64,000 nucleotides of DNA from Paenibacillus sp. MMS20-IR301. Lineage in GTDB: Bacteria; Bacillota; Bacilli; Paenibacillales; Paenibacillaceae. The notes below the pieces were generated by a model that did not search any database, had not been told where the DNA came from, and saw only the letters and a program-made list of their open reading frames with translations. Made by a program: the position numbers and the translations under genes. Shown here piece after piece: positions 33,627 to 41,901 of the stretch (the stretch's first letter is position 1; every line of letters starts with the position of its first letter). Where the stretch lies: assembly GCF_032302195.1 (NCBI RefSeq), contig NZ_CP135275.1:4030001-4094000 (forward strand). Direction: 5' to 3'.

Positions 33627-34063
33627 AGCGAAATGAATGCCTCCTTCAATTTCCGGGGAATTGTTGAACCATGCCTGCAAATTCCTGGAGAAACCTCTTA
33701 CTCAGGTGAATTAATTCACAATAGAAGGGATAACAAGCAGCTAATCTAGCAAATATGATCTGTTTCTATTATTAGCTCCAATAAAGAATAAATAAAACAT
33801 TTTTGTACGAAAATGTATTTTTTGCGCCTATATAGAATGGAATTTATATTACTCGAAAAATAAAGTTGTAGACTAATGATGCTTCATTAAGCTAACGGGC
33901 AGGATAGCAATGACTGGCAAGCGAAAAGATAGTAAAGAAAGGGTAGAGCAGTATGGGACGTGTTTGAGGAGCCCGGACTGTTACATCCTGCATTTTTAGG
34001 CATGGATTGCAGGGTATACTATAAATAATCCCGTTATAATTCTTTTTGAAAGGAGGAGCGAAT
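33627..34063. other. Divergent intergenic region of the RiPP cluster and AraC/GyrI gene
   Basis: About 430 bp of AT-rich sequence between the minus-strand maturase and the plus-strand regulator. A plausible plus-strand -10 (TATACT near 34014) precedes the AraC gene. No ORF, RNA gene or repeat was recognised. Confidence 0.4.
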
Positions 34064-34909
34064 ATGGATTGGCTTGATAGATTTAATGCGGCTGTAGATT
34101 ATATTGAAAACAATCTGGATGGTGAAATTGAATATTCTTTGGTTGCTCAGGCAGCCTGCTGCTCTGAGTTTCACTTTTCAAGGATGTTCTCATCCTTATT
34201 AGGAATATCTCTTTCAGAATATATTCGTCGTAGACGCCTTACCAAAGCCGCCTTTGATATTCAAACAAGTGATGCCAAAATCATTGATATTGCTTTGAAA
34301 TATGGGTATGACTCAGCTGATGCTTTTACAAGGTCGTTCAAGAAGCTTCACAATGTAACACCTAATGCAGTCAGAGATACAGGCGTGCAGTTAAAAGCCT
34401 ATCCCCGAATCTCCTTTCAAATAACAATTAAAGGGGATGTAGAATTGGAATATCGGGTTGAAAGAATGAATACTGAATTACGTTTCGCGGGAAAACGTCA
34501 AAGTGTTAAAACATCGCGTGCATTTAAGGAGATTCCCGCTTTGTGGAGAAAATCCAATAAGGATGGCTTCAAACAAGCTTTGATTGACATGTCATGGGTA
34601 CAACCTAAATGCAGGCTGGAGAGCCTTGTCGGTATTTGCGGTAAAGAGGCGGCTATCACTGATGAGGTATTCGATTACTTTATGGGCGTGCGGTATGACA
34701 CTGAAATACCTTCCAATATGGAGGAAATTAGAATTGCCCCAAGCACTTATGCTGTATTCCCTAATGTTATTGATGCCTGGAAAAGGTTATATTCAGAATG
34801 GCTCCCTACTTCCGGATACGAGCTTGCAAACCTGCCTTGTATTGAGCATTATTTAGGACCAGGACATAAGATAAAACATGAGCTGTGGGTACCCATCATC
34901 GAAAAGTGA
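34064..34909 (+). CDS. AraC-family regulator with GyrI-like ligand-binding domain
   Basis: About 281 residues. The ATG at 34064 follows AGGAGG; the upstream TTG lies inside that site's spacing and is less likely. Two AraC HTH motifs occupy residues 5-105 (CCSEFHFSRMFSSLLGISLSEYIR, then SADAFTRSFKKLHNVTPNAVR). The C-terminal half (about 125-280) is a GyrI-like/effector-binding fold ending with a HELWVPI motif typical of that family. These proteins often sense hydrophobic or cationic drugs and activate efflux or modification genes. It precedes an APH-like kinase and a drug exporter, so it may regulate one of them. Confidence 0.9.
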   Translation: MDWLDRFNAAVDYIENNLDGEIEYSLVAQAACCSEFHFSRMFSSLLGISLSEYIRRRRLTKAAFDIQTSDAKIIDIALKYGYDSADAFTRSFKKLHNVTPNAVRDTGVQLKAYPRISFQITIKGDVELEYRVERMNTELRFAGKRQSVKTSRAFKEIPALWRKSNKDGFKQALIDMSWVQPKCRLESLVGICGKEAAITDEVFDYFMGVRYDTEIPSNMEEIRIAPSTYAVFPNVIDAWKRLYSEWLPTSGYELANLPCIEHYLGPGHKIKHELWVPIIEK

Positions 34910-34991
34910 ATTGAAGTAACAGGCAGGTATGCGTAACTTCCAGAGAGTGTAAACATCTATATAACGTAAGGAACGAGGAGGCATACAGTTC

Positions 34992-35906
34992 ATGGGAGGA
35001 ACGAATGTATGGGATGCGGAGTGGGAAATTAACGAAGAGCAGGCGCGGACGCTGATCGGCAGACAATTCCCTCAGCTGTCATCGAAGAAAGTGAAGCGAT
35101 TGGGCTGGGGCTGGGACAATACGGTTTTTCTCATCGGTGACGAGTACGTGTTCCGGTTTCCAAGAAGAACGTTTGCAGTTGGCGCGATTCGTATGGAAGG
35201 GAAGCTGCTGCCGAAGCTGGAGGCATATTTGACCATCCCCTATCCGAAACCGATGTTTTATGGCGAAGCAAGTGACGAATATCCGGCACCATTTCTGGGC
35301 TATGCCCACGTGCCAGGAGATTTCCCAATTGGTTTGACGGAAGAACGCCGGGCTTTATCGGCAGAGACGCTGGCGAAATTTTTGCGGAGATTGCATGAGT
35401 TTCCGGTGCAGGCGGCGCTGAAGTGCGGAGTTCAGCAGGATCATCGAAACTTGACGGACATAGCATCACGCAAAGTGAAAATGGAGGGCTTCCTAGCGAA
35501 GGTGGTTGAACACTTGTCGCCGGAGGAGTCCAGTGTAATTGAAGCTTATATTAGCAGGCTGCCAAAGGACCGTGTCGAGGCGGTGAATGTACTGCTGCAT
35601 GGCGATCTTCATTTCAAAAATATGCTTGTGAATGAGAACGGGATCGTCTCCGGCATCATTGATTGGGGCGATCTGAGCGTAGGTCATCCGGCTTGTGATT
35701 TGAGCGTTGCTTATAGCTTTTTACCACCTTACGCTCGCGGCGTGTTTTTCGAAACGTACGGGGGAGCGGACGAGGAAACGAAGCTGCTGGCGCGGCTGAT
35801 CGCGGTATACATCCCCATGCTTATTTTAATGCAAGCGGCCGACGACGGGAATGAAGCGATTGCGGTAGAGGCGAAATCCAACATCATGCGGGCACTGTCG
35901 GATTAG
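34992..35906 (+). CDS. Aminoglycoside/macrolide phosphotransferase-family kinase
   Basis: A 304-residue APH-fold kinase. The ATP lobe has LGWGWDNTVFLIGDEYVFRFPR; the catalytic loop is LLHGDLHFKNML with catalytic Asp, and the metal-binding motif is IIDWGDLSVGHPACDLS. This layout matches phosphotransferases related to macrolide 2'-kinases and to uncharacterised housekeeping kinases. RBS GAGGAGG is ten bases before the ATG. Whether it inactivates an antibiotic is not provable from sequence; many genome copies do not. Its GC content is higher than its neighbours', which may mean it arrived separately. Confidence 0.9.
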   Translation: MGGTNVWDAEWEINEEQARTLIGRQFPQLSSKKVKRLGWGWDNTVFLIGDEYVFRFPRRTFAVGAIRMEGKLLPKLEAYLTIPYPKPMFYGEASDEYPAPFLGYAHVPGDFPIGLTEERRALSAETLAKFLRRLHEFPVQAALKCGVQQDHRNLTDIASRKVKMEGFLAKVVEHLSPEESSVIEAYISRLPKDRVEAVNVLLHGDLHFKNMLVNENGIVSGIIDWGDLSVGHPACDLSVAYSFLPPYARGVFFETYGGADEETKLLARLIAVYIPMLILMQAADDGNEAIAVEAKSNIMRALSD

Positions 35907-36615
35907 GGTCATTATTTCGTTGCGGTTATGGGGCTAGGCTATCGGCACCATTTTGTCGTTTAAAGGCCGCGATAAGGTACGATCCGCTTCTCTGATACAG
36001 CTTTATGATGAGGAATAGGAGATTCAACAGAGTAAGTCGTTGTGCTAAGGGGAAACGATAGTTTAATAGTTAGATAAGCGCATTCCTAAGTTTTTGGTTG
36101 AGGAAGACGTCATACACTTGAAAATCTCATGCCAGTCATTCAGGGAAAGAGCACTGCTTGAGTTTTTTACAGCACCGGATACTTTTAGTTTGTAATGGCG
36201 ACGGATCAGCTTAGAATCCGTCGCCATTCAACTAAAAGGTAGGATAGTGCGGTCATAGTAATTGAACTGCTTCGTGCCTAACGGTAGGTTTAAATGAAGC
36301 TTCAAGTCGAATGTAACGACATTCGGCTTCTTCGACATGCAGAACAAGCCTTTGGTTGATGATCAATTGAAACTGATTGCAATCCACTTATGATAATGTG
36401 CAACATGGAAATTATAAATGAAGCAATATGCAGTTGTTATCAACAAACGTAAAGGAATGCAAGGTTAGAATTTTTAATTTTTTTATCTAAAAATAAAGGG
36501 GATTGACTTTTTTAAAGTTATAGGGGGGACTTGACAGGCGTGTGGTATGATCAAAAAGTTGAAGTTCTCCGAAATTACTGCGAGAACATAAGTAACCTTG
36601 ATAAGGAGGTAAAGC
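35907..36615. other. Long intergenic region with hairpins upstream of the drug exporter
   Basis: About 700 bp with no credible gene. It holds a long hairpin at 36184-36237 (a 13-bp perfect inner stem AATGGCGACGGAT/ATCCGTCGCCATT plus outer TTTTAGTT/AACTAAAA arms), a smaller hairpin near 36308-36327 (CGAATGT-AACG-ACATTCG), and a probable extended -10 promoter TGGTATGAT near 36545 for the leader-exporter transcript. Confidence 0.5.
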
Positions 36616-36672
36616 ATGAAAATATCTCAATGTGCCGCATGTTACCGAGGCACCGGTATTCTAACCTATTAA
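36616..36672 (+). CDS. 18-codon leader peptide upstream of the drug exporter
   Basis: ATG at 36616 with a near-perfect ribosome site (AAGGAGGT, 6 bases upstream) opens a short frame, MKISQCAACYRGTGILTY, that ends at TAA 36670-36672. The last four codons lie inside the left arm of a hairpin whose right arm (36689-36699) precedes the exporter ribosome site. This is the standard design of ribosome-stalling leader peptides of antibiotic-inducible genes, so an antibiotic that stalls the ribosome here would be expected to alter exporter translation. The CxxC and Tyr-Arg content is distinctive. Its function as a regulator is inferred. Confidence 0.7.
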   Translation: MKISQCAACYRGTGILTY

Positions 36673-36699
36673 TACAACAATTTGTCCAATAGGTTAGAA
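36660..36699 (+). promoter_or_regulatory. Leader hairpin controlling exporter expression
   Basis: TCTAACCTATT (36660-36670) and AATAGGTTAGA (36689-36699) are exact reverse complements with an 18-nt loop. There is no T-run, so it is not a terminator. It overlaps the end of the leader ORF and stands six bases before the exporter's AGAGGAG site. Confidence 0.7.
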
Positions 36700-36719
36700 C
36701 TAAAAGAGGAGTGATCGTT

Positions 36720-38177
36720 TTGCAAGCAGGTTCAATTCCAGATCAACAACAGGTTCCAAATGTAAAAGTGTTACCTATAATGTTTTCATTAATGTTGGCC
36801 GGTATCATCGGTACTTTTAATGAAACTGCAATTAATATAGCAATCAGCGATTTAATCAATCAGTTTTCTATTACAGAATCTACAGTCCAATGGCTAAGCA
36901 GTGGTTACTTGCTTACACTGGGAATTCTGGTTCCTGTTTCTGGATTATTGATACAATGGTTTACTACGAGGCAGCTTTTCCTGGCTGCGGTTCTTATCTC
37001 AATCGTTGGTTCAGCTGTTGGCGGAGTCGCAGGAAGTTTTGAAATACTACTGCTCGGACGTATACTGCAAGCTGTTGGCGCAGGGCTTCTATTTCCGTTA
37101 ATGTTCAATACAGCTTTAATTATTTTTCCGGTTGAGAAACGTGGATCTGCGATGGGACTCGTCACTCTTGTATTTACTGTAGGACCTGCTATCGGACCTA
37201 CAGTTTCGGGTCTCTTACTTGTTACATTGAGCTGGCACTGGATTTTCTGGGTTTCCCTAATAACATTACTGGTTGCTTTGGTCGTTGGTGCAGCTTCTAT
37301 GAAGAATGTCTCACCAATTACTAAACCACGTATTGATGTATACTCTTTGATCTTGTCTACCTTAGGTTTCGGGGGGATTGTGTTCGCGGTTAGTACTGTA
37401 GGAGAAAGCGATCATGGTTGGAACAACCCTAAGGTCATTGTTTCTCTTATCTTAGGAGTAGTCGCTCTGGTACTTTTCGTAGTCCGTCAATTAAATATGA
37501 AAGAACCGCTTATGAACTTAAGAACGCTGAAAAAGCCAATGTTTGTTATCGGCACAGCCTTGGTATTTGTCTGCATGATGTCTGAGATGGCAGCGATGTT
37601 TATTATCCCGATGTTCATGATTCGAGTACTTGAAATAAATGCTTTGACAGTGGGTCTTATCCTGCTACCGGGTAGTATTCTTTCAGCAGTTCTTTCTCCT
37701 GCCGTAGGTGCACTCTTTGATAAGTATGGACCTAAATTTCTGGTTGTTCCCGGTCTAATTTTAGCTGCGGGTTCACTCTGGTTCTTTTCAAGTATTTCAA
37801 TGGCATCAACCATTACATTTATAATTATCATGCATTCTTGCCTGATGATCGGAATCGTAATGGTATGGATGCCATCACAATCAAATGGGCTTAATCAGCT
37901 TCCTGCTGAAATGTATCCGGACGGAACGGCTATTATGAGCACGCTCCAACAGATTGCTGGTGCGCTGGGATTAGCAGTGGCAGTCAGCGTCATGACATCC
38001 GGAGCAGCCAAGTTTATGAAGGATGCACCTAACCCTACAGATCCAGCCACAGGAACATTGGCGTTGGTTGATGGGATGCAAAGTGCTATGTTGTACGCTA
38101 TGTTTATTGCGATTGCAGGTCTTATTCTAGCTGTATTTATTAGACGTGTGAGAGTTACTCAATCGGAATGGTCATAA
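36720..38177 (+). CDS. DHA2-family (14-TM) multidrug MFS exporter
   Basis: About 485 residues with roughly 14 membrane helices. Motifs typical of EmrB/QacA-type DHA2 transporters are present: ETAINIAISDLINQF in helix 1, QWLSSGYLLTLGILVP, LLLGRILQAVGAGLLFPL and GLVTLVFTVGPAIGPTVSGLL (motif C). The family uses the proton gradient to export drugs; LmrB-type relatives confer lincosamide resistance in Bacillus. The TTG at 36720 is chosen because AGAGGAG lies eight bases upstream, while the GTG at 36711 is inside that site. The upstream leader peptide and hairpin suggest antibiotic-inducible translation. A terminator follows. Confidence 0.93.
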   Translation: MQAGSIPDQQQVPNVKVLPIMFSLMLAGIIGTFNETAINIAISDLINQFSITESTVQWLSSGYLLTLGILVPVSGLLIQWFTTRQLFLAAVLISIVGSAVGGVAGSFEILLLGRILQAVGAGLLFPLMFNTALIIFPVEKRGSAMGLVTLVFTVGPAIGPTVSGLLLVTLSWHWIFWVSLITLLVALVVGAASMKNVSPITKPRIDVYSLILSTLGFGGIVFAVSTVGESDHGWNNPKVIVSLILGVVALVLFVVRQLNMKEPLMNLRTLKKPMFVIGTALVFVCMMSEMAAMFIIPMFMIRVLEINALTVGLILLPGSILSAVLSPAVGALFDKYGPKFLVVPGLILAAGSLWFFSSISMASTITFIIIMHSCLMIGIVMVWMPSQSNGLNQLPAEMYPDGTAIMSTLQQIAGALGLAVAVSVMTSGAAKFMKDAPNPTDPATGTLALVDGMQSAMLYAMFIAIAGLILAVFIRRVRVTQSEWS

Positions 38178-38228
38178 TAAGTAATTTAATCAATGCTAAA
38201 GTAAACATGGGATCATAAACCATTTGAG

Positions 38229-38262
38229 GCGAATGAATACTTAATGAGTATTCATTCGCTTT
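38229..38262 (+). terminator. Hairpin after the exporter gene
   Basis: GCGAATGAATACT-TAATG-AGTATTCATTCGC is a perfect 13-bp stem followed by only TTTAA, so it is a strong hairpin with a weak T-run: a probable terminator or mRNA 3'-end protector. Confidence 0.6.
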
Positions 38263-38286
38263 AACGGATAGTAGAGGTGGTTGCCT

Positions 38287-38729
38287 ATGCATATGTCAGA
38301 AGCTGAGCTTATGGAACTCCTTACATCAAATCCTCATGTAAAGGTGCGTGAACGGAATCAACGATTAGTTAAACCTCGAGAGTCCTTACCAAAAGATCCT
38401 CCTGTATTTGATAGTGACGCGGAAGAACGGTTCTATAATAGGCGTGTAGTTCCTTTAATTATCGCTGGATTTCTCCATAAAGTGGAGTTTCATAAAACCT
38501 TTGAAATTATCGAGGCTGTTGATCATTGTGGCAAGAAATAAAAAACCGGGTTTATACTCCGGATTTCTATATGGAGCTCAAAGATGGATCGGTAGAAGTT
38601 GTTGAAATTAAAGGCAGAGTGATCAAAAAGCTCCAACGAGATTACCCTCTTCGCCGTCAACTTTTTATCTTGAATTACTGTATTCCTAATAACTGGAAGT
38701 TTAAAGAGGTGCATGATGATGAGATATAG
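38287..38729 (+). pseudogene. Frameshifted DUF1064-like (phage nuclease-type) gene
   Basis: Two overlapping frames together spell one protein. Frame 1 (from ATG 38287, with GAGGTGG upstream) reads through FDSDAEERFYNRRVVPLI to a TAA at about 38539. The next frame continues directly with YTPDFYMELKDGSVEVVEIKG. The combined pattern (FDS-x-E ... PDF ... VVEIKG) is that of DUF1064-type phage proteins with a PD-(D/E)xK nuclease-like core. The switch falls in the A-rich stretch AAGAAATAAAAAAC, where one missing A would explain it. It is isolated from other phage genes. Either it is a pseudogene or a sequencing indel hides an intact gene. Confidence 0.7.
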
Positions 38730-38783
38730 AGGGACTTACTAGTAAGCATCTTTAAGCTAACGGGAAACGATAGTTCAAAAAAA

Positions 38784-38827
38784 CAGCGGCAGTCTAAGAC
38801 TTTATTTTATAAGTCCTGGTCTGCCGC
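38784..38827. terminator. Bidirectional hairpin between convergent genes
   Basis: AGCGGCAG and CTGCCGCT form an 8-bp outer stem and GACTT/AAGTC an inner one, with A-run before and T-rich sequence after. It lies between the DUF1064-like gene and the convergent LytTR regulator gene. Confidence 0.65.
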
Positions 38828-38879
38828 TTCTTCCTTTAATGGTTCTGTCTAACACTTTATTTTCACCAAACACATCATC

Positions 38880-39656
38880 CTATAACTCAAGGGCCTGTAA
38901 CTCCGGCTTCCGCCTGTCCCCCAAGTATCTCAGATAATCCTCTTTCACCTGCTGCTTGACACGTCCCTCCGACCCGATACAGACTGTATGCCCGCTGGAT
39001 AAGCGAAAGAAATCTCCCCGCAATTCCTCAACATGAACAAAGTTAACTAAATGTGAACGGGAAGCAATAATGAACTTTTCACTGTTGATCAGCTTTTTAT
39101 AGTGATTCAAGGGATACTGCAGCAACTCATAGTTCCCGAGTGTCGTGACCAGAATAATCCTCCTGTTTCGAATGTACAGCTGAACGATGTCCCTCTCCTG
39201 TACGCTGATATAATCATAGTCTTCATTATTCAGGAACTTGAACCTGATCACGGGCCCACAAGTATTCCGGCTTCCGCCTATCAGGTTATCTGCACTGTGA
39301 ATGGCCTCGGACACACCGGTATACAAGTTATTCTTCACTATCCATCTGTAAGCCCCGCATTTATACCCCTCAGCCGCTTGTTCACAGCTTTCGGAGACCA
39401 GAATTATAATAGCGGCATCGTCCCTGGCCCGGATGATTTCTGCTGTACGGAAGGCTTGGCCGGAATCATTATCAATACTGAGAAAAATGATATTGTACTG
39501 CTTCTCCTGCAGTTCAATTTCCTCCCGCAGTGCTTGTGGAGTATCCATTTGCTCAACACTGTAATTACAGTCTATTTCCTCAAATATCTCGGTTACTACC
39601 TGCTGCAATTTCTCCAGGAACGCATGATTTTCATCGCACACCGCTACGTGATACAT
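38880..39656 (-). CDS. LytTR regulator with a degenerate receiver domain
   Basis: A 258-residue protein. The N-terminal 120 residues have the receiver fold of LytTR response regulators (acidic residues near D8-E9-N10; K108 in RWIVKNN), but the position of the phospho-acceptor, FLDI in relatives, reads FLSI with S60. The usual proline after the conserved lysine is also missing. The C-terminal LytTR DNA-binding domain (about 145-245) looks intact, with YISVQERDIVQLYIRNRR and IASRSHLVNFVHVEEL. No kinase gene adjoins it. It is probably a phosphorylation-independent transcription factor controlled by ligand, partner protein or expression level. D62 and D64 nearby could in principle substitute. Confidence 0.85.
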   Translation of the reverse strand: MYHVAVCDENHAFLEKLQQVVTEIFEEIDCNYSVEQMDTPQALREEIELQEKQYNIIFLSIDNDSGQAFRTAEIIRARDDAAIIILVSESCEQAAEGYKCGAYRWIVKNNLYTGVSEAIHSADNLIGGSRNTCGPVIRFKFLNNEDYDYISVQERDIVQLYIRNRRIILVTTLGNYELLQYPLNHYKKLINSEKFIIASRSHLVNFVHVEELRGDFFRLSSGHTVCIGSEGRVKQQVKEDYLRYLGDRRKPELQALEL

Positions 39657-39777
39657 ATCGCGTCACCTCATATGTCTTAGTTTCGAAATCCCTATAATTA
39701 TTATTTATACCATTTTTACTCATTTTTGCAATTACATATCATACTCGATAGATTCCTTTGCCACAGCAACACAAATA

Positions 39778-39803
39778 AAAAAGCTTGCCCCGTAAGCTTT
39801 TTT
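39778..39803 (-). terminator. Terminator of the metallophosphoesterase genes
   Basis: AAAAAGCTT and AAGCTTTTTT arms around a GCCCCGT loop, with T-runs on both strands, about 55 bp past the metallophosphoesterase stop. Confidence 0.8.
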
Positions 39804-39827
39804 CAGCTCCGGGACAAACTTAATGTT

Positions 39828-39872
39828 CACCGCCTGCTCCATAACCATCCGCACGCCCTTAACATCCAGCGG
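39828..39872 (-). pseudogene. 3'-end scrap of a pentapeptide-repeat gene
   Basis: About 45 bases match the 3' part of the pentapeptide-repeat gene near 54.71-54.75 kb almost perfectly (only a few mismatches): on the minus strand the block encodes the LDVKGVRM-x-MEQAV segment. It is fused to the end of the metallophosphoesterase gene, whose last residues and stop codon come from it in another frame. Confidence 0.8.
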
Positions 39873-40689
39873 TTTTCAACCTAACCCTTACGATTTTCGC
39901 CTTTTTACGTTCAAAAGGGTACCCCAGCGCATTATTAACGAAAGTACATCCCTCTCTCTCGTAAGCACCATAATAAGGATGGCAATGTCCGAAGCACCAT
40001 GTCTTCCCGTGTAACCGGGGTAACCATGCTGTACCATCAAAGAAATAGAAGCTTTGAATAATATCGTCCTGATACTTCTGTGGAAGGCGGCTCCAGTCTG
40101 GTCCCATATGCGTGACAATTACATCGCAGGTATCGATAATGGGGTCAAGCAGCTCCCGCTCCTGCTGGAAATCAGGCATGTCTGTAATATAATTGATATC
40201 GTTCATCCTTGTCCGCCATACCTCATGAATCCATGAGACCTTCTTCTTCAGTACCTGGATACCGTAGCTGTAGTCATACCACATCCCGGTGCCGCCGAAT
40301 GTTATTCCACCGAGCTGCAAGGTCTGTCCTTCAAGCACATATACGCCGGGGATTTCAGCTGCCAGTTCCTTCATATGAAGCCAGCGTGATTGCGAAGAAT
40401 TCTGATACATTGCCTTTTGGCTATTAGAGATTAGATAGAGATCATGATTGCCCCGGACGAAAATAATATGCTGATAATATTCCCGCAGCACTTCCAGCAT
40501 GATTGCATTCTGCACATTGTAATGACCCAGATCGCCGGCAATCACAAGTGTGTCCGCAGGATCATCCGGAAGAATGCCTTCTACGAACCGGTTAATCCGC
40601 TGCTCTAAGCGGTTCGCATTGGTATTACTCACATAAAAGTCCAAATGGACATCCGAGATCAGATCAAATGCCGGGCCCTCCGTTATCAT
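39859..40689 (-). CDS. Calcineurin-like metallophosphoesterase (first of two)
   Basis: About 276 residues from the ATG at 40689, which has GGAGGCGATATT upstream; the earlier in-frame codon lacks a site. It has the full set of two-metal phosphoesterase motifs: ISDVHLDF (D-x-H), AGDLGHYN (GD), VRGNHDLY (GNHD), VTHMGPDW (H) and FGHCHPYY (GHxH). Substrate is unknown; proteins of this size hydrolyse nucleotides, phosphodiesters or act on RNA/DNA ends. It overlaps the next gene by 26 bp and so is translated together with it. The last few residues come from fused pentapeptide-gene debris, so its natural C-terminus may be altered. Confidence 0.9.
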   Translation of the reverse strand: MITEGPAFDLISDVHLDFYVSNTNANRLEQRINRFVEGILPDDPADTLVIAGDLGHYNVQNAIMLEVLREYYQHIIFVRGNHDLYLISNSQKAMYQNSSQSRWLHMKELAAEIPGVYVLEGQTLQLGGITFGGTGMWYDYSYGIQVLKKKVSWIHEVWRTRMNDINYITDMPDFQQERELLDPIIDTCDVIVTHMGPDWSRLPQKYQDDIIQSFYFFDGTAWLPRLHGKTWCFGHCHPYYGAYEREGCTFVNNALGYPFERKKAKIVRVRLKTAGC

Positions 40690-41230
40690 AATATCGCCTC
40701 CGAAACTCATTATTGTTGCTGATCAGCTCATCTAAAGTAACCGGAAAGAAGCAGTTAATATCCACACCCGCATTCAGCATTCTTTCCTCCTCCAGATACT
40801 GTTTGAATACGGGGCTTTGCGTGCTGTTGTGGATATGGCCGAATATATGAATACTGCCTCTATAGTATCTCGCCCATTCCCCAATGGGATAATGAAAGAG
40901 AACAATGTGTTTATCCCCGTCGTCAATTTCAAGATAGGTACCCACGCTCTCAAAATATTTCTCCATATCCGCTTTCTTCGTCCACTGTTCATGGTTCCCC
41001 CGTATTAAGTGCTTTCTCCCCTTAAGCTGGTCCAGATAATAACCGGGAGTGTTACGGGCTCTGAAAAGAAAATCGCCGATAATATACACCTGGTCCTCTG
41101 ATTCCACGACACTATTCCAGTTACGGATCAGTGTTTGGTCCATCTCTTCAATGGAAGCAAACGGACGATTACTATGCTTAATCACATTCTCGTGCCCGAA
41201 ATGAGGGTCCGCTATATATAACTTACGCAT
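40664..41230 (-). CDS. Small metallophosphoesterase (second of two)
   Basis: A 188-residue protein with the metal-binding series IADPHFGHENVIKH (D-x-H with extra His), IIGDF (GD), IRGNHEQW (GNH, with Glu in place of Asp), LFHYPIGEW (H) and IFGHIHNS (GHxH). This short form is common in phages and mobile DNA and in Firmicutes. GAGGGG lies upstream of the ATG. It is translationally coupled to the larger metallophosphoesterase: two different members of one superfamily in one operon, with a 180-residue unknown gene just upstream. The change from GNHD to GNHE is found in this subgroup. Confidence 0.9.
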   Translation of the reverse strand: MRKLYIADPHFGHENVIKHSNRPFASIEEMDQTLIRNWNSVVESEDQVYIIGDFLFRARNTPGYYLDQLKGRKHLIRGNHEQWTKKADMEKYFESVGTYLEIDDGDKHIVLFHYPIGEWARYYRGSIHIFGHIHNSTQSPVFKQYLEEERMLNAGVDINCFFPVTLDELISNNNEFRRRYYDNGGPGI

Positions 41231-41267
41231 TACTATTAACCCCTCTCATATGAAACACTAGCCAGTC

Positions 41268-41810
41268 CTATAAAGTAAAGATTTCTGGTTCATCCAGCAC
41301 TTGATCGATTTGAAGCGGATATCTGTATGACTCTCCATAGCTGTTATACTTAGTTCTGAATGTTGTCTTCCTTACTCTACGTACTAATATATACTTAAGA
41401 CCCGTATGTATGAAATCCCGCCCTGCCTCCGGCTCAATTAATGAGCAGGCATAAATAGTATTTTTATTAGCTGCATAACCTCGGCTACGGTACTCCTGTA
41501 CAATGGATGAGAGCGAAATACTTCTATTCATGACTATCACGCCCTTCTCCAGCATCCCGGCTAAACAAGCTACGATAAAATCCTTATTTCCGCCCTTGAT
41601 CCCGGATTTGACGATTACTTTATTTCTATTGTCCATGCACCACTGCTTATTCTCCACTGTAATACCGGACTGGTCCTTGTTCAAGAAGTTAGCCTGTACG
41701 GAGCTTAGCACAATGGATAATGCTTGTACTTCCTCTTTGCCGAATAACTCACTAAATCTGATTCCTTTGATATGGTCCATGTCCATAAATACAATGGTTC
41801 CTGTTGTCAT
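41268..41810 (-). CDS. Unknown protein upstream of the phosphoesterases
   Basis: A 180-residue soluble protein with a well-placed RBS (GGAGAGG). I do not recognise its family. The start (GTIVFMDMDHIKGI) has an acidic strand end, and later there is SGIKGGNKDFIVACLAGML with an Asp; this layout loosely recalls PIN/NYN-type nuclease folds, but the rest does not clearly fit. The C-terminal third is Arg/Tyr-rich. It precedes two metallophosphoesterase genes on the same strand by 37 bp, so the three may form a small nucleic-acid-processing unit. That is speculation from context. Confidence 0.6.
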   Translation of the reverse strand: MTTGTIVFMDMDHIKGIRFSELFGKEEVQALSIVLSSVQANFLNKDQSGITVENKQWCMDNRNKVIVKSGIKGGNKDFIVACLAGMLEKGVIVMNRSISLSSIVQEYRSRGYAANKNTIYACSLIEPEAGRDFIHTGLKYILVRRVRKTTFRTKYNSYGESYRYPLQIDQVLDEPEIFTL

Positions 41811-41901
41811 GATAACAACCTCTCCTCTTCGTTTTATTGTCTTGATTACTTGTTAAGCACAGTATACAAAACCGCAACCTACTCTTGGGAAGAGGGAATA
41901 C

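Noticed and set aside
36503..36550. Classic promoter with TTGACA at about 36531 for the exporter leader
   Set aside because: The spacer to TATGAT is only about nine bases; an extended -10 promoter is more likely.
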